In this document: in pieces, positions 28,152 to 36,461 of the stretch
How positions within the stretch are numbered: position 1 is the stretch's first letter
Layout: each line of letters begins with the position of its first letter
Assembly (NCBI GenBank): GCA_021199795.1
Contig: JAJQHJ010000038.1
Location: 80,124 to 144,123, forward strand
Direction: 5' to 3'
Origin: Oscillospiraceae bacterium
Lineage (GTDB): Bacteria > Bacillota > Clostridia > Oscillospirales > Ruminococcaceae
Length of the DNA: 64,000 nt
Position numbers and translations under genes: made by a program
The notes under the pieces: model-generated
Seen by the model: the letters and a program-made list of their open reading frames with translations, nothing else
Database searches by the model: none
What the model was told of the DNA's origin: nothing

Positions 28152-28709
28152 ATGATATCAGCAGGTGAATTCAGAAACGGCGTAACCTTTGAGGAAGACG
28201 GCAACGTCATGCAGGTCATCGAGTTCCAGCATGTAAAGCCCGGCAAGGGAGCCGCTTTCGTAAGAACCAAGACCAAGAATGTACTTACAGGAGCAGTAGT
28301 CGAGAAGTCCTACAACCCTACAGCTAAGTTCCCGACAGCGTATATCGAGAGAAGAGACATGGAATATTCCTACTCCGATGGCGAGCTATATTACTTCATG
28401 GATTCCGAAACCTATGAGCAGATCCCCGTCAGCCCTAGCGACGTTGGCGATAACTTCAAGTTCGTCAAGGAGAACATGGTCTGCACCATCCTTAGCTATA
28501 AGGGCAAGGTCTTTGGCGTAGAGCCCCCGTTCTTTGTAGACCTCGTTGTAACCCAGACCGATCCTGGCTTTGCAGGCAATACAGCTACAAATGCACAGAA
28601 GCCGGCAACCCTTGAAACCGGTGCAGAAATCAAGGTTCCTCTCTTCATCAATGAGGGCGAAACCATCAGAATCGACACCAGAACCGGCGAATACATGGGT
28701 CGTGCATAA
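28152..28709 (+). CDS. efp: Elongation factor P
   Basis: EF-P (185 residues) rescues ribosomes stalled on consecutive prolines. Three OB-like domains are covered. The domain I tip loop reads [14 protein letters not shown], with the lysine position that is modified in many bacteria. C-terminal signature [14 protein letters not shown] is intact. GGAGG lies 7-8 bases before the ATG. It is followed by the CD1247-like gene, a common Clostridia pairing. Confidence 0.97.
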   Translation: MISAGEFRNGVTFEEDGNVMQVIEFQHVKPGKGAAFVRTKTKNVLTGAVVEKSYNPTAKFPTAYIERRDMEYSYSDGELYYFMDSETYEQIPVSPSDVGDNFKFVKENMVCTILSYKGKVFGVEPPFFVDLVVTQTDPGFAGNTATNAQKPATLETGAEIKVPLFINEGETIRIDTRTGEYMGRA

Positions 28710-28759
28710 AAACACATCCGTATTTCAACACTAAAATTTAAATCAGAGGAGGATTTGTT

Positions 28760-29227
28760 ATGAACTTATCAGAAAAGGTACAGTATCTGAGCGGTCTCAT
28801 GGACGGCTTGGGAATCGACGATTCAACCGACACCGGCAAGATGCTGCTTGCTATGAAAGACATTTTGGACGAAGTGTGCGAGGCTGTCGACGAAATTGAC
28901 AGTGATGTTGACGATATTGTCGACTTCTGCAACGCCATGGATGAGGATTTACACCATGTTGAGGAGGCTGTCTTCGATGATGATCATGACGAGCCGCCTC
29001 ATGGCCCACATCACGGTCCTCATGGACCTCATGATCCGCATGATCATCATGGGCACTGCTGCCACCACCATCCGCCGATGGGGGATGATCTCCCTTTTAT
29101 TGACGATTTCCCGTTTGATGACGATGAATCGGGTTGGCTGGATGACGACGAGCCGGATTTCTTTGGCGATCCAGAATCTGAAGATGAAGCTCCCGAGGAA
29201 AGCGGCGAGACCGAAACTGAGGAGTAA
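28760..29227 (+). CDS. CD1247-type N-terminal domain protein with His/Asp-rich tail
   Basis: A 155-residue very acidic protein. Residues 1-75 (LSEKVQYLSGLMDGLGI, KMLLAMKDILDEV, then EIDSDVDDIVDF) match the helical CD1247 N-terminal domain found after efp in many Clostridia. Residues of about 75-105 form a His/Pro/Gly-rich stretch (PHGPHHGPHGPHDPHDHH followed by CC and HHH). The rest is Asp/Glu/Ser rich. No signal peptide or membrane segment is seen. The His cluster suggests metal binding, but this is inference; the function of the family is unknown to me. AGAGGAGG precedes the ATG. Confidence 0.75.
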   Translation: MNLSEKVQYLSGLMDGLGIDDSTDTGKMLLAMKDILDEVCEAVDEIDSDVDDIVDFCNAMDEDLHHVEEAVFDDDHDEPPHGPHHGPHGPHDPHDHHGHCCHHHPPMGDDLPFIDDFPFDDDESGWLDDDEPDFFGDPESEDEAPEESGETETEE

Positions 29228-29254
29228 TCCTCAAGGCAATTCAACAGGAAATGA

Positions 29255-29284
29255 GCTCTCCCGTAGGATCACTTACGGGGGAGC
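29255..29284 (+). promoter_or_regulatory. Hairpin in the ribU leader
   Basis: An 11-bp stem (29255-29265 with 29274-29284, one G-T pair, 8-base loop) lies between the CD1247-like gene and ribU. There is no T tract on either side, so it is not a classical terminator. No FMN riboswitch signature is present. Confidence 0.4.
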
Positions 29285-29368
29285 ACAGTATTGCATTCAA
29301 GACTTTAGTCTTTCAACACAAACAATCATAACGGAACATTATATTTAAGGAAAGAATATAGGTGACAT

Positions 29369-30046
29369 ATGTCCACACAATCAACCAATAGACAAATCGA
29401 CACAAAGAAGCTTGTTTTGGCGGCACTGTTTTCCGCACTTGCTTACCTTATTTCATTAGTATTCAGAATTCCATTTGTCCCGGCAGTCAGCTTCCTAAAG
29501 TATGACGCTAAGGATGTTATTATAGCCCTTGAGGGCTTCATTTTAGGACCGTGGTATTCGGTCGCAACATCAGTTATCGTTTCGCTTATCGAAATGGTGA
29601 CATTCAGCTCAACCGGAATCATCGGAGCAGTCATGAACGTGCTTTCAACGCTTTCGTTCGTGGTTCCTGCAACAGTAATCTATAAGTATAACCGCAAGGT
29701 ATCTGGCGCAGTTATGGGACTCGCAGTTGGTGTTCTCGCAATGACCGGCTGTATGCTCCTCTGGAACTACTTCATCACGCCGCTCTATATGGGTGTTTCG
29801 AGAGAAGCAGTTGCGGCACTTCTCTTGCCTGCATTCTTCCCGTTCAACTTCATCAAGGGCTTGATAAATGCCTGCCTCACATTCATTCTCTATAAGCCGA
29901 TAATGACAGCTTTAAGACACGCAAAAGTCCTGCCCAAATCCTCCGGAAGCGCGCCCAATAAGGGAACAGCAATTGCAATAAATATTGCAATGGTAGCAGT
30001 TCTCGCAATCGCTCTCGGAATTGCAATCTGGCTAAGTACTCGTTGA
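29369..30046 (+). CDS. ribU: ECF transporter riboflavin-specific S component RibU
   Basis: A 225-residue membrane protein, the riboflavin-binding S subunit of an ECF vitamin importer. Six hydrophobic segments are visible; the RibU signature region FLKYDAKDVIIALEGFILGPW is present near residues 45-65, along with the LVLAALFSALAYL first helix. The Ala-rich C-terminal extension ends in a further hydrophobic stretch. The energising EcfAA'T genes are not in this window. AAGGAAAG lies some distance before the ATG; the -10/-35 are not clear. Confidence 0.85.
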   Translation: MSTQSTNRQIDTKKLVLAALFSALAYLISLVFRIPFVPAVSFLKYDAKDVIIALEGFILGPWYSVATSVIVSLIEMVTFSSTGIIGAVMNVLSTLSFVVPATVIYKYNRKVSGAVMGLAVGVLAMTGCMLLWNYFITPLYMGVSREAVAALLLPAFFPFNFIKGLINACLTFILYKPIMTALRHAKVLPKSSGSAPNKGTAIAINIAMVAVLAIALGIAIWLSTR

Positions 30047-30093
30047 GTACTTATGTATTCGATGAGTACTTATGTACACGAGTACTTATAGTA
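30034..30093 (+). repeat. Three direct repeats and an inverted repeat before the GH13 gene
   Basis: GAGTACTTATRTA occurs at 30045-30057, 30063-30075 and 30080-30093 (the third reads GAGTACTTATAGTA), 18 and 17 bases apart. The first copy also forms a perfect 8-bp inverted repeat, AAGTACTC-GTT-GAGTACTT, at 30034-30052. The block begins in the last codons of ribU and ends just before the GH13 ribosome-binding site. It may be an operator array or a small tandem duplication. Confidence 0.7.
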
Positions 30094-30114
30094 CCAGAAG
30101 TTAAGGAGATAATA

Positions 30115-31647
30115 ATGCCCAATTGGCTCAATAACGCAATTTTTTATGAGATATACCCCCAGTCGTTCAAAGACACGAATGGTGACGGAATCGGCGATTT
30201 TAACGGCATAATTTCAAAACTAACATACATAAAAGACCTCGGCTGTAACGCAATCTGGATAAATCCATGCTTCAAATCCCCGCTCGGCGATGCCGGCTAT
30301 GATGTCTCCGACTATTACGAGGTCGCACCCAGATACGGCACTAACGATGACTTAACGCATCTGTTTGAAGAAGCTCACAAGCTCGACATGCATGTGCTCC
30401 TTGACTTAGTTCCCGGGCACACATCCTGGGATCACGAGTGGTTCAAGCGTTCATGCGAGCCTGAGCATAACGAGTATTCAGACAGATACATCTGGACAGA
30501 TTCCATCTGGGAACAGCCGACAGGTCTTGCCTGTCTTGCCGGAATCGCACCCAGAGACGGCTGCTGTGCCGTCAACTTCTTCAGTCATCAGCCGGCACTT
30601 AACTACGGTTACGAAGAGATAACCCGCCCATGGCAGCAGCCAACCGACGCTGAGGGACCGAAAGCGACCCTCGAAGAAATGAAGAATATCATGCGCTTCT
30701 GGCTCAATATGGGCTGTGACGGCTTCCGTGTCGATATGGCAGGATCTTTAGTCAAGAACGACCCCGAGGGCAAGGGCACAATCCGCCTCTGGCAGAATGT
30801 AAGAGGATTTTTGGATAAGGAATTTCCGGAAGCTGCACTTATTTCCGAGTGGGGCGATCCGGACAAGTCGCTTGCCGGCGGCTTCCATATGGACTTTCTC
30901 CTCCACTTTGGACCCATGAAATACTGGGAGCTCTTCCGGAGCGAAAAGGCATTCTTCTCCGGCAAGGGAGATATTTCCGAATTCTGCGACAGATATATGG
31001 AGAGCTACAATAAAGCTCACGGCAAGGGACTCATCTGCATCCCATCCGGCAATCACGACATGCAGAGAATCTCCCACGATTTAACCGAGGACGAAATCAA
31101 GCTTGCTTTCTCGTTTATCCTCAGTATGCCAGGTGCGCCGTTCATTTACTATGGCGACGAAATTGGCATGAGAAATCTCGATGGATTAGTATCTGTTGAG
31201 GGCGGCTATGGCAGAACTGCGGCACGTTCACCTATGCAGTGGGATGAATCTAAGAACGCCGGCTTCAGCACAGCTCCTGCGTATAAGCTCTACATAACGA
31301 TAGACCCGGGCGAGAATCGCCCGACTGTCTCGAAGCAGGAAACTGATGAGAATTCTATCCTGAATGAAGTCAAACGTCTCACATCAGTCCGCAGGGCTCA
31401 TCCGGCACTAAGTTCTGAATCTGATTTTGAGCTCGTCTATGTCGAAAAGAACGACCCGGTCATAGCGTATACCCGCAGCTGTGACTCTGAAAAGCTGCTG
31501 ATAGTCATAAACACATCGGATAAGCCCGAGACCATCACTTGCAATTATCTTCCGGAGGATACAGTATACATGCAAGGCGATCCCGCCAGGTTTGATGGCA
31601 AAAAATTACTTGTACAAGCTAAATCATGCGGCTTTTACCGCATTTAA
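30115..31647 (+). CDS. GH13 alpha-glucosidase/amylase family enzyme, cytoplasmic
   Basis: A 510-residue GH13 enzyme. The (beta/alpha)8 barrel motifs are clear: region I VLLDLVPGHTS, region II GFRVDMA (nucleophile Asp), region III ISEWGDP (acid/base Glu) and region IV SGNHDMQR (third Asp). The beginning NAIFYEIYPQSFKDTNGDGIGD is typical of oligo-1,6-glucosidases, trehalose-type enzymes and alpha-glucosidases. No signal peptide, so it acts on imported oligosaccharides. The subfamily is not certain. ATG at 30115 is chosen for the AAGGAG 7 bases upstream; a longer reading frame would start inside the repeat block. Confidence 0.88.
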   Translation: MPNWLNNAIFYEIYPQSFKDTNGDGIGDFNGIISKLTYIKDLGCNAIWINPCFKSPLGDAGYDVSDYYEVAPRYGTNDDLTHLFEEAHKLDMHVLLDLVPGHTSWDHEWFKRSCEPEHNEYSDRYIWTDSIWEQPTGLACLAGIAPRDGCCAVNFFSHQPALNYGYEEITRPWQQPTDAEGPKATLEEMKNIMRFWLNMGCDGFRVDMAGSLVKNDPEGKGTIRLWQNVRGFLDKEFPEAALISEWGDPDKSLAGGFHMDFLLHFGPMKYWELFRSEKAFFSGKGDISEFCDRYMESYNKAHGKGLICIPSGNHDMQRISHDLTEDEIKLAFSFILSMPGAPFIYYGDEIGMRNLDGLVSVEGGYGRTAARSPMQWDESKNAGFSTAPAYKLYITIDPGENRPTVSKQETDENSILNEVKRLTSVRRAHPALSSESDFELVYVEKNDPVIAYTRSCDSEKLLIVINTSDKPETITCNYLPEDTVYMQGDPARFDGKKLLVQAKSCGFYRI

Positions 31648-31670
31648 ATCAACAAAAAGGACAGATGAAA

Positions 31671-32882
31671 ATGCTTACTCTTGATAAGTTTGAAGAAGCC
31701 TCAGAAGTAGTAAAACAGGCGACCCAGGAAACCAAGCTGGTCTATAGCCCCTACTTCAGTGAAAGAACCGGCAACAAGGTCTACCTGAAACCCGAAAATA
31801 TGCAGGTCACAGGTGCCTATAAAGTCAGAGGTGCCTACTACAAAATCAGCACCCTCACACAGGAGGAGAGAGCCAAAGGCTTGATAACCGCCTCCGCCGG
31901 CAACCATGCCCAGGGCGTAGCCTATGCAGCAAAAGCCTACGGCTGTAAAGCGGTCATAGTAATGCCGACAACCACCCCGCTTATCAAGGTGAATAGAACC
32001 AAGAGCTATGGTGCAGAGGTAGTCCTATATGGCAATGTCTATGACGAAGCCTGCGACTATGCACTTAAGCTTGCCGAAGAAAAAGGCTATACTTTCATTC
32101 ATCCATTCGATGACCTCACAGTTGCAACTGGACAGGGTACAATCGCGATGGAGATAGTTAAAGAGCTTCCCTTGGTAGACTGTATTCTCGTCCCAATAGG
32201 TGGAGGAGGACTCGCAACCGGTGTTTCTACCCTTGCAAAGCTCCTAAACCCGAATATCCATGTAATTGGTGTCGAACCCGCCGGAGCAGCCTGCCTGACA
32301 GCCTCATTCAAGGCTGGCGAAGTAGTAACTCTCCCGACAGTCAGCACAATAGCCGACGGCACCGCTGTCAAGACCCCTGGCAAAGAGATATTCCCGTATC
32401 TGCAGAAGAACCTCGACGACATCATCACCGTAGAGGATGACGAGCTCATAGTAGCATTCCTTGACATGGTTGAAAACCACAAGATGATAGTCGAGAACTC
32501 TGGCTTACTTTCAGTAGCCGCACTTAATCACCTTGATTTCAAGGGCAAGAAAGTTGTCTCCGTCCTGAGCGGTGGCAATATGGACGTCATCACGATGAGT
32601 TCAGTCGTCCAGCACGGACTGATTCAGAGAGACCGAATCTTTACTGTTTCCGTACTTCTTCCGGATAGAGCAGGAGAGCTCGTCCGTGTTGCGACAGTAA
32701 TTGCCAACGAACAGGGCAATGTCATCAAGCTCGATCATAACCAGTTTGTCAGCACCAACAGAAACGCAGCCGTTGAGCTCAAGATAACAATGGAAGCTTT
32801 CGGCTCCGACCATAAGGCAAGAATAGTAAAAGCCCTCGAAGATGGCGGCTTTAATCCGAAAGTCATCACTCCAAACCTGTAA
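31671..32882 (+). CDS. ilvA: Threonine ammonia-lyase with ACT domain
   Basis: A 403-residue PLP enzyme that deaminates threonine to 2-oxobutanoate, the first step of isoleucine synthesis. The PLP lysine is in TGAYKVRGA (near residue 49); the phosphate-binding loop is GGGGLA (near residue 180). A C-terminal ACT domain (about 325-403, VSVLLPDRAGELVRVATVIANEQ) suggests allosteric control. The length and single ACT domain match the shorter TdcB/IlvA1 type. ATG at 31671 fits AAAAAGG with 10-base spacing better than the ATG two codons earlier. It follows the GH13 gene by 23 bases. Confidence 0.93.
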   Translation: MLTLDKFEEASEVVKQATQETKLVYSPYFSERTGNKVYLKPENMQVTGAYKVRGAYYKISTLTQEERAKGLITASAGNHAQGVAYAAKAYGCKAVIVMPTTTPLIKVNRTKSYGAEVVLYGNVYDEACDYALKLAEEKGYTFIHPFDDLTVATGQGTIAMEIVKELPLVDCILVPIGGGGLATGVSTLAKLLNPNIHVIGVEPAGAACLTASFKAGEVVTLPTVSTIADGTAVKTPGKEIFPYLQKNLDDIITVEDDELIVAFLDMVENHKMIVENSGLLSVAALNHLDFKGKKVVSVLSGGNMDVITMSSVVQHGLIQRDRIFTVSVLLPDRAGELVRVATVIANEQGNVIKLDHNQFVSTNRNAAVELKITMEAFGSDHKARIVKALEDGGFNPKVITPNL

Positions 32883-32920
32883 TTTTAGTCAAACTAATGA
32901 GTTTGTCCATCCGCAGGGAC

Positions 32921-32949
32921 TTGACAAGCTACAGCTTGACTGCTATAAT
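32921..32949 (+). promoter_or_regulatory. Promoter of metK
   Basis: TTGACA at 32921-32926 and TATAAT at 32944-32949 with a 17-base spacer, directly before the SAM riboswitch. Confidence 0.88.
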
Positions 32950-32966
32950 CAAAACATAATAAAAAC

Positions 32967-33058
32967 CCTTATCAAGAGCGGCGGAGGAATCTGGTCCTGA
33001 GAAGCCCGGCAACCTGTTTTCAAGGTGCTAAATCCAGCGGTTTAACCGAAAGATGAGG
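32967..33058 (+). promoter_or_regulatory. SAM-I (S-box) riboswitch aptamer
   Basis: The leader contains the S-box landmarks in order: CTTATCAAGAG at the 5' side, GGAGG, GAAGCCCGGCAACC, AAGGTGCTAAATCC and GATGAGG closing P1 (32967-32973 with 33052-33058). It precedes metK, the classical target. It senses S-adenosylmethionine and shuts off metK when SAM is plentiful. Confidence 0.95.
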
Positions 33059-33076
33059 AAAGTCTTGTTAATGCTT

Positions 33077-33105
33077 CCGCACTCGGTTATCCGGGTGCGG
33101 TTTTT
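33077..33105 (+). terminator. SAM riboswitch expression-platform terminator
   Basis: A 10-bp stem (33077-33086 with 33091-33100, TTAT loop, one G-T pair) is followed by five T. The aptamer's 3' P1 side lies just upstream and GGAA at 33057-33060 can pair with TTCC at 33075-33078 as part of an antiterminator. Confidence 0.9.
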
Positions 33106-33147
33106 GTTGAAAATTGTAATTTAAAAATCCACGAAAGGACAATTGTA

Positions 33148-34317
<1,170 letters not shown>

Positions 34318-34710
34318 TAGACTTAAGCGTAAATTCGCCGGAAGAGGACAGGACGCTCAAGCTTCGCGAGAAGATATTCCTGGTGGTCATACTGATAATT
34401 GTTCTCGTATCGATAATCGGGATTTTTGCAGTAAGAATCAGTAGTTCCGGCTCATTCAGCCTGCTTCTGGCAGAGGAGACCGAGCAGTATGACTTAAGCG
34501 TCATCAACTCCGCCACAGTGGATGACTTCATGGAGGTAAACGGAATAGGCGAGGTGAGAGCAAACGCTATAGTCAACTTCCGGGAATCCATCGGCGGCTT
34601 CACCGACATAAACCAGCTGACCTATATCGACGGCATTTCTGATTCGATTTTAGAAAGTGTCATCGAGTATTTCTACGGCGAAAGCCAGGAAACAGAATAA
34701 AAGCATAACA

Positions 34711-34745
34711 AAAATCGCTCTTTCAGAAATTGAAAGGGCGATTTT
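34711..34745. terminator. Two-way terminator between ComEA-like gene and tRNA-Thr
   Basis: A 14-bp stem (34711-34724 with 34732-34745, one G-T pair, loop AGAAATT) has A/T-rich outer ends on both strands. It can stop the + strand transcript and the - strand tRNA transcript. Confidence 0.8.
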
Positions 34746-34778
34746 GCAATGCTTAGGAGACTCTTCAAGATAAAAAAG

Positions 34779-34854
<76 letters not shown>

Positions 34855-34890
34855 ACCATCTGACACGATTCATCCGTGCCACGATTTGAT

Positions 34891-34919
34891 ATTATAGACT
34901 ATTCGAGCCGGTTTGTCAA
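34891..34919 (-). promoter_or_regulatory. Promoter of tRNA-Thr
   Basis: On the - strand, TTGACA (34914-34919) and TATAAT (34891-34896) are separated by 17 bases, placed about 37 bases before the tRNA 5' end. Confidence 0.88.
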
Positions 34920-34960
34920 GACCTTTTTTGAAATTTTTTTGAGAAACCTTATATTAACTT

Positions 34961-36241
34961 TTACTCCTCACCTGAAACTTCTTTTTCATCGGTTATGGTT
35001 TCGCTCATAGCTTCTTCCTTTGAAACCTCAACAGCCGGAATAATGGTGCTGTTTTCTCCTATGTTCACCCCAGCCATCGAGTAGTACGACGTTTCCGTCG
35101 GCATGTTCTTTCTTGTCAGATTTCTTCTTACAATCGCCGAAAGGAGGTCGAATACAACTGCAAACAGAGGAACTCCTATAATCATTCCGACAATTCCGAA
35201 GAGATTTCCGCATACTATGATAGAGATAAGAACCCAGAATGACGAAATGCCAATGCTGTTGCCAAGAATTTTCGGACCTATAACGTTACCATCGATTTGC
35301 TGGAGAACCAGTATAAATATCAGGAACCAGATCACTTTTCTCGGCTCTGCGATGAGAACAAGTAACGCCGAGGGGATAGCTCCGATGAACGGACCGAATA
35401 TCGGGATGATGTTCGTGATTCCGATTATGATAGAAATGATCATTCCATAAGGCATCTGGAGAATCAGCATACCGACTGCGCAAAGGCATCCTATTATGAT
35501 GGAATCAAGAATCTTGCCATAGATAAACCCTAGCAATGCGTGATTGGTGCTTGAGGTGAATGTAAAGATAGGATGATATATCTTCTCAGGAAACAGACCA
35601 ACGATAAGCTTCTTAGCCTGAGACTGCAAGAGTTCCTTACTCGCAAGGAAGTAGATAGCGACGAAGAATCCCAGGATGAAGTTCTTGACCGAGTCTGCAA
35701 AGCTGAGCAGGCTTGTCAGTAGAGTTGACAGCTGGGAAGCCAGGTTCGACACGAATGAACTCAAGTAGGATGCGATATTGTCAAGCTCATTGCTGACAAC
35801 CGAGGCAATGCTCGGATAGTCGTCTAGGAGCTTAGTGAGCCAAGCTTCAACAGCTGGATAGACCTCGTTTACAAGACCGTCATAAATTCCCGGGATGCTC
35901 GAAATAATCTGCGGGATTACCGCCATTATAACTAGGACTATGACAGCAATTATGATAATTGACGCCACCAGTATTCCGATTGCCCTCGAAGCTTTCGGGT
36001 GAGGCTTTTTGCGGAAGATGGTTTTTCCGAGGATAATCTCTGTCCGTTTCACCATCGAATTCATGATGAATGCGATTACGAGTCCCCATATAACCGGCTC
36101 AAGAACGCTCAGTATATTCCCAAAAAACGATCTCACCGTGTCCCATTGGAACAGGAAGAGTACCACCAGAAGTACAAAAGTGATAAAGGCAAAGCAGTAG
36201 CCGAATATCTTGTTGTATTTTTTATTGTCAAAGAATCTCAA
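34961..36241 (-). CDS. AI-2E family transporter (YdjX/PerM-like permease)
   Basis: A 426-residue membrane protein of the AI-2E/UPF0118 family. About eight hydrophobic segments are visible in two groups, with a long loop in between (about residues 120-200). Family segments include PVIWGLVIAFIMN, LGFFVAIYFLASKE, ITNIIPIFGPFIGAIPSALLVL and LQQIDGNVIGPKILG. The last 50 residues are acidic and cytoplasmic. Members export a range of small molecules or act as Na+/H+ antiporters; the substrate here is unknown. The start is TTG at 36241 with GGGGG 7 bases upstream. Confidence 0.88.
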   Translation of the reverse strand: MRFFDNKKYNKIFGYCFAFITFVLLVVLFLFQWDTVRSFFGNILSVLEPVIWGLVIAFIMNSMVKRTEIILGKTIFRKKPHPKASRAIGILVASIIIIAVIVLVIMAVIPQIISSIPGIYDGLVNEVYPAVEAWLTKLLDDYPSIASVVSNELDNIASYLSSFVSNLASQLSTLLTSLLSFADSVKNFILGFFVAIYFLASKELLQSQAKKLIVGLFPEKIYHPIFTFTSSTNHALLGFIYGKILDSIIIGCLCAVGMLILQMPYGMIISIIIGITNIIPIFGPFIGAIPSALLVLIAEPRKVIWFLIFILVLQQIDGNVIGPKILGNSIGISSFWVLISIIVCGNLFGIVGMIIGVPLFAVVFDLLSAIVRRNLTRKNMPTETSYYSMAGVNIGENSTIIPAVEVSKEEAMSETITDEKEVSGEE

Positions 36242-36318
36242 TCGAATACCCCCAAATATCAGGTAGAGCGGGTTAAAGTGTCGGCTTTAACCTTAGCAAA
36301 TGCAGTACATTTGCTTAT

Positions 36319-36348
36319 AGTATACACTATGTAGATGTTAAATGTCCA
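36319..36348 (-). promoter_or_regulatory. Probable promoter of the AI-2E-family gene
   Basis: On the - strand, TGGACA (36343-36348) and TATACT (36319-36324) are 18 bases apart. Confidence 0.5.
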
Positions 36349-36416
36349 TACCCAAAAGTGAAATTTTTAGAAAAAGATAAAAATCGTCTCGCCGGTATTT
36401 CCTTTTTCGATTGTTT

Positions 36417-36426
36417 GTGGTATACT
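36417..36426 (+). promoter_or_regulatory. Extended -10 promoter of pcrA
   Basis: TGGTATACT (36418-36426) is an extended -10 element about 36 bases before the pcrA start. No good -35 is seen at the usual distance. Confidence 0.4.
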
Positions 36427-36461
36427 TGACTGGTGCAGATTTAAGACACGGAGGAAAGAAA

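Noticed and set aside
28896..29348. 150-codon alternate frame over the CD1247-like gene
   Set aside because: Met/Ile/Arg-rich shadow of the His/Asp codons in the real frame.
29228..29368. FMN riboswitch before ribU
   Set aside because: None of the conserved FMN aptamer segments are present.
30045..30093. CRISPR array
   Set aside because: Only three 13-base repeats with 4-5 base gaps and no cas genes.
30043..30114. 24-residue extension of the GH13 protein
   Set aside because: It is encoded by the repeat block and lies before the AAGGAG site.
35103..35450. 115-codon + strand frame opposite the AI-2E-family gene
   Set aside because: Opposite a clear membrane protein; no ribosome-binding site.
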